20,974 bases of DNA. It comes from a virus. Below are positions 1-6,184 of this stretch, in pieces (the first letter of the stretch is position 1; each line of letters starts with the position of its first letter). The position numbers were made by a program, and so were the translations under genes. Location: positions 1 through 20,974 of the IMG/VR virus record IMGVR_UViG_3300024229_000039. The stretch is one strand, 5' to 3'. Under the pieces are notes generated by a model. That model was given only the letters and a program-made list of their open reading frames with translations, was not told the origin of the DNA and did not search any database.

Positions 1-18
1 AGCAAGTACACCACACAT
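1..18 (-). CDS. 5' end of a gene leaving the window; possible class II glutamine amidotransferase
   Basis: Only six codons are inside the window. The ATG at 18-16 overlaps the TAA stop (20-18) of the TET/JBP-like gene as TAATG, the same coupling used by neighbouring gene pairs. The codons read MCGVLA. Class II (Ntn-type) glutamine amidotransferase domains begin with Met followed directly by the catalytic Cys2 and a Gly, typically MCG(I/V), with the Met removed to expose the nucleophile. The match is suggestive, but six residues cannot prove a family. If correct, the enzyme would release ammonia from glutamine for amide or amine transfer. Its coupling to a DNA dioxygenase candidate would point to a base modification. 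An unrelated protein is possible. Confidence 0.4.
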
Positions 19-1412
19 TAGAAGAAGTCCTCTAGTGATCCAGCAACTTCAAATGCTTCAGGGTGGTATTGACGGACCATAGACTCACCACCTTCAACTG
101 TCAACCAATCGTACCACTCTTGTTCACCCCACATAGAAGGCGACACTCCGTTCCAATATGGTCGCCACAGTTTGTGTTCTTCGTTCTTGCGGCGAGAGTC
201 GACGTAGGCACGGCGCAGGTGCTCATATTCCCAAGTGCCCAACTTCGCCATGTCCTCTCGGAAGTAGAACACGAGGGACATACGCAGCAGATCATCCACA
301 CCAGTGTCAGGTGCTTCAATCGGGGTGTTACCGTGAATGACTCGCATGTTGTCAACGAGCAGTAGATCGCCTGGACGCACATTGATAGCAGCACGGACTT
401 CGGGACAGACAAGGTATCCACCCTTCCAGTCTTTCTTGCCGTCACTTATCACCGTCAGGTTGGAGAACCCTTCGTTCAGAGAACCAGCGTCACGGTGACA
501 CGCCATGCGAGCATTGCGGTCTTTGCTGGTGGTATTGACAGTGATGGTAGTGAAGGTTGTGTCTTCGGCGATCAGGAACTTCGGGTCAACCTTGTCAGCA
601 AACTCTTGCTGGCGTTGATGCCGGACTGGAAGTAACTCTTTAAAAGTTTGTTCCAACTTCCGTGCAAACGCATAGCACTTCTCAAATGTTTCTCGGTGAT
701 GATCAGTATATGCAGTGGCCCTACCGTAAGGAATGCGAGGATAGCGACCATAGAAACCAGCAATACCGCTCCAAATAGCAGTAGCATAAGATGTATCCGA
801 AATAAAATCCATTCTAATTTCTTTAGCATATAACGCAGCATCTTCAAGACTCATCCCTTTTATCTTTGCTTCAAGTATCGGAAAGAACTCCTTGTACGAT
901 CCGAACTCTGGTTCAACCTTAGTGCGCAACCAAACACCGCCACGAATCTCGTCGTCTACTTGTTGTGCAGCAAACTCAGCGAGAGGATCGGAACCGTCAA
1001 TGTTTGGCGGTTGTCCTTGCTCATACCAACCAAGGACATTCGATTGGTATGTAGTCACCCAGTCACGGTTGCCTTGCGAGTCCTCTCTTGGACCTGCTGC
1101 TAGACCACGGTTATTTGATTCAATAGCGGCACCGTACAAACCTTCATATGCACCCAACTGTTCTTCTTGGGTGAAGACGCCTTTGCGGAATTTGAACGCG
1201 ATACGCTCCTCGTCCAGTGGTTCTTCTTCCATACCACCAGAAGGCAAGTAGAAGTCTGCATCTGAATCGACGACCATATCATAAGAGTCTTCAGTTGCAT
1301 ACTGCCCAAGAAGTTCTGACTGGTCTTCAGTGAACAGAGCGACGTAAACGTCTTGCCCCTCATCACCCTTGAACTTCTGCCAAGGTCGACCGCCAATCGT
1401 TACATGTTCCAT
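18..1412 (-). CDS. TET/JBP-like 2OG-Fe(II) dioxygenase, candidate DNA base hydroxylase
   Basis: This 464-residue protein has a C-terminal double-stranded beta-helix with H306-x-D308 (ACHRDAG), distal H360 (VIHGN) and R377 (LRMSL), the set that binds Fe(II) and 2-oxoglutarate. The block from GFSNLTVI (315-322) through GGYLVCP (331-337) and PGDLLLVD (347-354) to RMSLVFYFRED resembles TET/JBP enzymes, which hydroxylate 5-methylcytosine or thymine in DNA. The HxD-to-His and His-to-Arg spacings (54 and 17) are close to those of JBP1. The N-terminal 280 residues are less recognisable but include RGLAAGP at 102-108. The protein ends in SLEDFF, like a T4-type sliding-clamp-binding tail. The start is ATG at 1412, after GAGGA. 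A consensus sigma70 promoter lies just upstream. The family call is by eye, the substrate (T, 5mC or other) is unknown, and a more distant Fe/2OG oxygenase remains possible. Confidence 0.72.
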   Translation of the reverse strand: MEHVTIGGRPWQKFKGDEGQDVYVALFTEDQSELLGQYATEDSYDMVVDSDADFYLPSGGMEEEPLDEERIAFKFRKGVFTQEEQLGAYEGLYGAAIESNNRGLAAGPREDSQGNRDWVTTYQSNVLGWYEQGQPPNIDGSDPLAEFAAQQVDDEIRGGVWLRTKVEPEFGSYKEFFPILEAKIKGMSLEDAALYAKEIRMDFISDTSYATAIWSGIAGFYGRYPRIPYGRATAYTDHHRETFEKCYAFARKLEQTFKELLPVRHQRQQEFADKVDPKFLIAEDTTFTTITVNTTSKDRNARMACHRDAGSLNEGFSNLTVISDGKKDWKGGYLVCPEVRAAINVRPGDLLLVDNMRVIHGNTPIEAPDTGVDDLLRMSLVFYFREDMAKLGTWEYEHLRRAYVDSRRKNEEHKLWRPYWNGVSPSMWGEQEWYDWLTVEGGESMVRQYHPEAFEVAGSLEDFF

Positions 1413-1438
1413 GTCAATTCCTCAATCACTATACTACC

Positions 1439-1466
1439 ATTATACTGATGTAGACTTTGATGTCAA
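1439..1466 (-). promoter_or_regulatory. Consensus sigma70-type promoter for the TET/JBP-like gene
   Basis: On the minus strand, TTGACA (1466-1461) is followed after 16 bp by TATAAT (1444-1439). Both hexamers match the bacterial consensus exactly. The predicted start near 1432 leaves a leader of about 20 nt containing GAGGA before the ATG at 1412. The promoter lies over the 3' end of the 62-residue gene, so the dioxygenase can be expressed by host RNA polymerase independently of the upstream operon. Confidence 0.75.
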
Positions 1467-1628
1467 GTCCTTTATATAAACTTCTCCATCATACATGGTA
1501 TACTCTGCCTTCTTGGTCACTATCTTGATCCCATCGAAAGACAACACCTTTTGTTTGGGTTTCGCTGAAAGCATCTCAGCATGCAGGGAACGTAGATCGG
1601 GATAACGCTTCTTCTTTGGTGTATACAT
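1440..1628 (-). CDS. Small basic hypothetical protein, 62 residues
   Basis: I do not recognise this protein. It starts at ATG 1628, which overlaps the TAA stop of the preceding oxygenase gene as TAATG, so it looks translationally coupled. The N-terminus is strongly basic (MYTPKKKRYPDLRSLHAE). The rest alternates short beta-like stretches (KVLSFDGIKIVTKK, AEYTMYDGEVYIKDL) and ends in polar residues. It has no signal peptide or membrane segment. The basic N-terminus would suit contact with nucleic acid, but this is only inference. Its 3' end overlaps the promoter of the next gene. It is supported as a gene by the tight fit between neighbours rather than by similarity. Confidence 0.7.
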   Translation of the reverse strand: MYTPKKKRYPDLRSLHAEMLSAKPKQKVLSFDGIKIVTKKAEYTMYDGEVYIKDLTSKSTSV

Positions 1629-2161
1629 TAGTTGCCCTTGTATGAGACCGACGATCGGTGGCGGTCGTCCATGTACTCGTTTGCGCGATCTGCGTGTGGA
1701 CCATTAGCATCCACATAATGCAGAAAAACCTGATAGGTGAAGTCAGCGGGGTTCTCTTCGCGCCAATGCTGAATCAATGGACCTCGATAGATAACAGCAT
1801 CGCCTTCGTCCATTGCGAAAGAACCACCAGTCCAAAAGAACTCCCATTTTGGACCCACATTCTTGAGGTTGACAGTGACAGAAACATCACACGAAGGTCT
1901 GTCTTTGTGTGGCACGAGAACATGACCAGTCGAGTAGATGCGACTGTAATCATAAGAGGGAAGGAGGTCCAACCCAGTCAGTTCAGACATCTTGTCGCAA
2001 CAGTCTTCGAGCAAGTCCCAGTGTAGACCATACCAAGACCATGCCCCAACTGCCTGAAGATCTTCCATATCAACTTCGGGGCAATTCTTGTGCGCGTCCA
2101 TCCGATCACTGTGGTGATCACAGACAGGTTGGGCGACAAAATGTTCTACGACTTGTGTCAT
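1628..2161 (-). CDS. Small 2OG-Fe(II) oxygenase, prolyl-4-hydroxylase-like fold
   Basis: The 177-residue product has H85-x-D87 (VPHKDRP) and a distal H132 (IQHWREE), the metal triad of Fe(II)/2-oxoglutarate oxygenases, and DAVIYRGPLIQHW leads into the distal His as expected. The strand after it reads YQVFLHYV. At the usual place for a 2OG-anchoring Arg or Lys there is no clear basic residue, so co-substrate binding may be atypical. Small phage proteins of this type are common in marine T4-like genomes, with substrates mostly unknown. The start ATG overlaps the gp46 stop as ATGA, placing it in the gp47-glutaredoxin-gp46 operon. Whether it acts on protein, nucleotide or DNA cannot be told from sequence. 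Confidence 0.8.
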   Translation of the reverse strand: MTQVVEHFVAQPVCDHHSDRMDAHKNCPEVDMEDLQAVGAWSWYGLHWDLLEDCCDKMSELTGLDLLPSYDYSRIYSTGHVLVPHKDRPSCDVSVTVNLKNVGPKWEFFWTGGSFAMDEGDAVIYRGPLIQHWREENPADFTYQVFLHYVDANGPHADRANEYMDDRHRSSVSYKGN

Positions 2162-3873
2162 TTTATAGTAGAGAAGTTCTTCTTCTTGACGAACTCGATC
2201 TTGGACTCGAACTTACCATCCAGCATCTCGCCTTTGTGAGAGATAATGAACACGTTTGTGTCGTCGCCGAGGGTGTGGATAATCTTCATCAGGTTATCAA
2301 TCCCTGCTTCGTCCAGAGAAGAGTCGAAAGTCTCGTCTAGGATCAACAGGTTGGTGCTGATAGAGTTCTTCATCTTGGCAACTTGTCTCCAAGAGAACAG
2401 AAGCGCCAAGTCAATGCGCTGCTTCTCGCCTTCAGAGAAAGAGTCATACGAGAACGAGTCACGGTGACGCGAACGGATAGTCTCTTCGAACTTCTCATCA
2501 AGATCAAAGTGCACGTAGAAGTCAAGGATAGACAGGTACTGATTGACCATCTTATTGATGACAGGCAGGTACTGCTTGATCACCTTGGTCTTGATACCAG
2601 TATCCTTCAACATCTCAGAGACAACAGAGTTGTACGCGGATTGGTCTGTCATACTGTTACGACTATCGATCAGTGCGTGATATTCCTTGGTCAGTACATC
2701 GAACTCATCGTTCGCCTTGGACAAGTCAGAATGAGAGTCAGAGAGATTCTCTATCTCTGTTCTCGCCTTATCAGCATTGGAGTTGTGGGTTTGTATGGTC
2801 TGTATATTGACTTGAACTTTTTGTAGATTCTCTTGAACAACCAGTTGTCTTTGGTTCAATTCTTCGAGAGTTTCTGTGACTTTGACTCGTTCAGATTGCA
2901 CCTTAACACCACCAGATTGTAACTCTGATGCCTTCTTCCTTGCTTCGGCGAGTTTACTTTCCTTGAGTTCTTCGCCGATGTCTTGGTCGCACGTCGGGCA
3001 GTGGTCGTTGTTCTCATAGAACTTTGTGTCCTTCACAAGAGTTTTTATTTTGGTTTTGAATTCAGATTCATACGAGGTCAACTGTGCGAGCATCTCGTTT
3101 GCCTCTTTGAACTTCGGGGTAATCTCTTCACTGATCTCCGACGCCAGAGTCTGACATTCAGCGTTCTCTTTCACGAGTCTCTCGACTTCACGCATTGCCT
3201 CTTCGATGTTCTCCTCTTTCTGTTTCTTGGCAACGGAGTTCATGTTAGACATATCGCGGATGTACTTCTTCTGCGCCTCAGTCTTTGTCTCATTGATTTC
3301 AATTGAGTGGTATATCTGGTTGATCTTCTCTCGTAGAACAGAGTTGCGTTCTTTGAGGATAGTGTTCATCTTGGAGAACACACCGATATCCAGTAGGTCT
3401 TCGATCACGTCCCTTCGGTTCACAGCAGACAATTGCATGAACGGGATGAAGGAAGAAGAACCGAGTACAACCACTTGGTGGAATGTCTTGTGATTCAACT
3501 TCAGTATGTTTTGCTCGAGGACTTTCTGGTACTCTTTGTTATGTGAGTTCTGGTTGATCATATTACCGTCAACATAGATCTCGAACTTAACAGGTTTCAG
3601 TCCACGAACAACTTTGTATGATTTGGCACCAATATCGAACTCAACTTCTACCCGCATGCCTTTGTTGTTAATGGAGTTGATTAACTGCGCCTTTTTGATA
3701 TTACGGTGAGACCTACCAAACAACCCATAGGAGATGGCGTCAAGCATAGTGGACTTACCAGCACCATTCTGCCCAACAATCAGCGTATGGTTACATTTAT
3801 TCAATGCAATCTCTGTCCAATTGTCTCCAGTGGAGAGAAAGTTCTTATATCGAATTATATTAAACTTAATCAC
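2158..3873 (-). CDS. 46: gp46, SbcC/Rad50-like ATPase subunit of the recombination nuclease
   Basis: The 571-residue protein is a Rad50/SbcC-type ATPase that works with gp47 to degrade and resect DNA ends for recombination-dependent replication and host DNA breakdown. The Walker A motif is GQNGAGKST at 34-42. A long charged coiled-coil region flanks a zinc hook, CPTC at 292-295. The ABC signature FSEGEKQ begins at 479, Walker B with its glutamate (LLILDE) is at 509-514, and the H-loop His is in ISHKG (546). Length is close to T4 gp46 (about 560). The start ATG overlaps the glutaredoxin stop as ATGA, and the end overlaps the next oxygenase gene the same way. All catalytic motifs are intact. 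Confidence 0.96.
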   Translation of the reverse strand: MIKFNIIRYKNFLSTGDNWTEIALNKCNHTLIVGQNGAGKSTMLDAISYGLFGRSHRNIKKAQLINSINNKGMRVEVEFDIGAKSYKVVRGLKPVKFEIYVDGNMINQNSHNKEYQKVLEQNILKLNHKTFHQVVVLGSSSFIPFMQLSAVNRRDVIEDLLDIGVFSKMNTILKERNSVLREKINQIYHSIEINETKTEAQKKYIRDMSNMNSVAKKQKEENIEEAMREVERLVKENAECQTLASEISEEITPKFKEANEMLAQLTSYESEFKTKIKTLVKDTKFYENNDHCPTCDQDIGEELKESKLAEARKKASELQSGGVKVQSERVKVTETLEELNQRQLVVQENLQKVQVNIQTIQTHNSNADKARTEIENLSDSHSDLSKANDEFDVLTKEYHALIDSRNSMTDQSAYNSVVSEMLKDTGIKTKVIKQYLPVINKMVNQYLSILDFYVHFDLDEKFEETIRSRHRDSFSYDSFSEGEKQRIDLALLFSWRQVAKMKNSISTNLLILDETFDSSLDEAGIDNLMKIIHTLGDDTNVFIISHKGEMLDGKFESKIEFVKKKNFSTIK

Positions 3874-4100
3874 AATGATTCATCCTGTATCCACTGTACA
3901 AACTCAGTGTACCCGCCAAGGAAGGTATCGTCGACCCAAATCTGAGGGAAGGTATGTGAATGCTTGACCCTGCTGATATCAGCATCTGGGTCATTACAAT
4001 CAACCAAGTTCTTGTTGTGATTGTCCAGTTCTATTGCAACAGACTTTGCCTTCATACAATAACCACAGTTTGGTATACTATAAATGGTTATCAACCCCAT
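3870..4100 (-). CDS. Glutaredoxin
   Basis: This is a short thioredoxin-fold protein of 76 residues with the redox centre C12-G-Y-C15 (IPNCGYCMKAK), the cis-proline strand TFPQIWVDD and the GG(Y/F)-type C-terminal site (LGGYTEF). This is the full size of a phage glutaredoxin. It would reduce disulfides or glutathione adducts and may supply electrons to ribonucleotide reductase. I chose ATG at 4100 because GGAGGT (4113-4108) lies 7 nt before it and the gp47 stop overlaps it as TGATG; a GTG one codon earlier is a weaker option. It sits between the two subunits of the Mre11/Rad50-like nuclease and overlaps gp46 by ATGA. Confidence 0.92.
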   Translation of the reverse strand: MGLITIYSIPNCGYCMKAKSVAIELDNHNKNLVDCNDPDADISRVKHSHTFPQIWVDDTFLGGYTEFVQWIQDESL

Positions 4101-5161
4101 CACATGACCTCCAATGTCTGTGCTTCAGTCATCAAGTCAAGAACTTCATTCTTTATTCTTTCTTTGTCCAACAGAGTCTCTACGTTATCAATGTATGCAC
4201 CAAGAAGGGTAGAGGTGTCCTCGATTTCCAGTCCATCGTCATTCACATTCTCGCCAGTGAACTCAGAGAAGTCCTCTTGTATCTTTAGGTCATAGATGTC
4301 ACGTTGTTGAATGCGGTCCAAGAAACGGTCGAAGGTGAACGTGTCAGACTTGTTGATCACAACTACCTTCACAAACTTCTTATCAAAGACAGAAGTGTCA
4401 AACTCGCTATAGTCATTCTTCGTGTCATCATAGTACACTTTCTGGAACAGAGTCAGAGGATTATGTACAGGTAACAGTTCCCGTGTCTCTGTATCGAGTA
4501 TGTGGAAGAACTTATCATCGTGCGCATCGTTCCAGAAGAACTCCATCTGAGAACCGAGATAGTGAATATTCTCTTGGTTCGACTTCACGTGGTAGTGTCC
4601 AGAGAGTACAAGTTCGAAACGACGTAGGTTTTCTGTAGACATACCGTGAGTACAAGGTACACCACGCAACATGTCAAACCCGTTCAATTCGAAGTGACCG
4701 CCTATGACATCTGCCTTACAGTTGACAAGGAAGTCATTAACCTCTTGCTCGTTGTCTTGACATATCCAAGGAACAAGACCCAACTTCAAACCATCATAGT
4801 CGAGGATGCTTGGTTCCATGACGATGTTCACTTCATTCATGTAGTGACCAAGCAGTTCTTTCAACGAGTTGAGTTCGTTTGTGTTCTTAAAATATGTATC
4901 GTGATTCCCAGGGATAATGTCCATGGAGATACCATCAGAACGTAGACGCTCAAGGAACACTTTACGATTGCTGTTCAGTGCCTTGAAGTTAATGTACCGA
5001 CGGTGTTCATAGTAATCACCCAAGTGGACGATGTTCTTGATACCATGATCGTTTAAGTAAGGGAAGAACACTTCGTTGTAGAAGCGTTCTTGGTAATCGA
5101 TGAATATGTCGGACGAATTACGAATACCACAATGGGTATCGTTCAGTAGTGCAATCTTCAA
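4100..5161 (-). CDS. 47: gp47, SbcD/Mre11-like nuclease subunit
   Basis: This 353-residue metallophosphatase-fold nuclease is the partner of gp46. Metal-binding motifs appear in order: D8-x-H10 (LLNDTHCG), GD49 (HLGDYYEHR), N86-H87-D88 (PGNHDTY), H156 (GGHFE) and H189-x-H191 (SGHYH). Its size fits T4 gp47 (about 340). The start is a TTG at 5161-5159. The TAG of gp55 is in the same frame only one codon upstream, so no earlier start exists. A later start would remove the first metal-binding strand. GAGGA upstream gives a good ribosome site. The C-terminal third is the less conserved Rad50-binding part. Confidence 0.95.
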   Translation of the reverse strand: MKIALLNDTHCGIRNSSDIFIDYQERFYNEVFFPYLNDHGIKNIVHLGDYYEHRRYINFKALNSNRKVFLERLRSDGISMDIIPGNHDTYFKNTNELNSLKELLGHYMNEVNIVMEPSILDYDGLKLGLVPWICQDNEQEVNDFLVNCKADVIGGHFELNGFDMLRGVPCTHGMSTENLRRFELVLSGHYHVKSNQENIHYLGSQMEFFWNDAHDDKFFHILDTETRELLPVHNPLTLFQKVYYDDTKNDYSEFDTSVFDKKFVKVVVINKSDTFTFDRFLDRIQQRDIYDLKIQEDFSEFTGENVNDDGLEIEDTSTLLGAYIDNVETLLDKERIKNEVLDLMTEAQTLEVM

Positions 5162-5164
5162 TGT

Positions 5165-5752
5165 CTATTCCTCAAAGAATCCAGAAAGGTCAGAGTCTGC
5201 GCGCACAGTGCGCTTGTTACCGAGTTTCTTTTTATATTCTTTGATTTTAGTATCTTTGTCTTTGACATCATCAATACGACGACGGAGGTTATCTACAAAG
5301 GACTGTACTGCCTTTGCAACTTGCGGGTCTTCATTGGGGTCAACCATGAACTCTTCAAGACCAGACTCAGCGAGGAACTTCAACTTCACGTCCTGCTGCT
5401 TCTTCTCTTTCTGGATACGTCGGAGAAACGCATACCAAGAGATCTGAGTGAAGTACCCGAAAGCATTTGGTTTACCTTTACGAGTTGCTGCGTCGATGTC
5501 ATAGTTTTGAACTGCTCGGAGGCAGTTCTCAACGGCATCCATCACCATCTCTTCACGGTATGTGTACCGCACGAAGTTAGACTTGTGAGACAACCCTTCG
5601 GCAATCTTCAAGAAACACTCGGCGACATATCGCGGCATCATAGGGGCAGGTTTATCATCTGCCTTAGCATCCCGCACGGTCTGGACATAGTCCACAACTG
5701 CTTGAGAGAACTCAGCGTTGTTGACATAATGTGGTCGTTCACTTGGTTTCAT
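5165..5752 (-). CDS. 55: gp55, phage late-transcription sigma factor
   Basis: This 195-residue divergent sigma factor directs host RNA polymerase to TATAAATA late promoters. The centre carries a region-2-like block, with TYREEMVMDAVENC, then GYFTQISWYAFLRR followed by basic residues, typical of gp55. The C-terminus SDLSGFFEE is a hydrophobic and acidic tail like the one that ties T4 gp55 to the sliding clamp gp45, coupling late transcription to replication. The ATG at 5752 is preceded by CGAGGA. A sigma70-like promoter lies 25 to 55 nt upstream, so gp55 can be made by unmodified host holoenzyme. Its targets are visible in this window, ahead of gp18 and the 66-residue core gene. Confidence 0.93.
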   Translation of the reverse strand: MKPSERPHYVNNAEFSQAVVDYVQTVRDAKADDKPAPMMPRYVAECFLKIAEGLSHKSNFVRYTYREEMVMDAVENCLRAVQNYDIDAATRKGKPNAFGYFTQISWYAFLRRIQKEKKQQDVKLKFLAESGLEEFMVDPNEDPQVAKAVQSFVDNLRRRIDDVKDKDTKIKEYKKKLGNKRTVRADSDLSGFFEE

Positions 5753-5777
5753 AATACATCCTCGAATAGAAGACTCT

Positions 5778-5806
5778 ATTCTACTATAATTTTAGTCTTC
5801 TGTCAA
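5778..5806 (-). promoter_or_regulatory. Sigma70-like promoter for gp55
   Basis: The minus strand shows TTGACA (5806-5801), a 17 bp spacer and TAGAAT (5783-5778), a perfect -35 box and a five-of-six -10 box at ideal spacing. It overlaps the last codons of the upstream 130-residue gene, and the start would fall about 20 nt before the gp55 ATG. It would serve gp55 and the coupled genes down to the 62-residue unknown. It was identified by eye only. Confidence 0.6.
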
Positions 5807-6184
5807 CAACTTCTTGTTTGGTGGGAAAGAGAGGACATTACCCTCAACGCCAGTTGCACTTATTTCCTCGGAAGCGCCCAACATTTCTTGTATAGTCTCA
5901 AGGGAAGAGACATATTGCTCAACAACCTTGGCAGAAGGAGAAGATATTGCAACTACTGTCAATGGGTTTATTGAGATAATGTTTTCCATATTATCTGAAT
6001 ATGATTGGAACGGACGGAGAATGTAGTATGTACGAATTTCGTCTTCGTCGTCATACTCTGCTGGTACCATATCGAGCACGTGACTACAGATGAAAGATTC
6101 TTCATCTTGCTCGACAGTGACTGCCAGCAATTCCTGTCCGGTGACTATCTTGACCTGTACTATTTTATCTTGATCGATGTTCAT
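5792..6184 (-). CDS. Conserved-looking small protein with Sm/LSm-like pattern, unknown function
   Basis: The 130-residue acidic protein is coupled to uvsW (ATGA overlap at 6184-6181) and lies just upstream of gp55. The pattern of beta strands (VQVKIVTGQELLAV, then ESFICSHVLDMVP, then TYYILRPFQSY, then ISINPLTVVAISSP) resembles a five-strand LSm-like barrel in which a Gly-containing first strand pair is followed by an L-(x)-P-F strand. A helix-rich tail (KVVEQYVSSLETIQEML) follows. This fold idea is inference; I know of no proven function. The position in the recombination and late-sigma operon suggests a nucleic-acid-linked or regulatory role. It shows no signal peptide and no catalytic motif. 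Confidence 0.8.
   Translation of the reverse strand: MNIDQDKIVQVKIVTGQELLAVTVEQDEESFICSHVLDMVPAEYDDEDEIRTYYILRPFQSYSDNMENIISINPLTVVAISSPSAKVVEQYVSSLETIQEMLGASEEISATGVEGNVLSFPPNKKLLTED

Noticed and set aside
1909-2340. Plus-strand open frame of 143 codons
   Set aside because: It is antisense to the 177-residue oxygenase and gp46, both with intact catalytic motifs; there is no independent support.
5321-5974. Plus-strand open frame of 217 codons
   Set aside because: It is antisense to gp55 and the end of the Sm-like gene, crosses their promoter, and the translation shows no recognisable motif.
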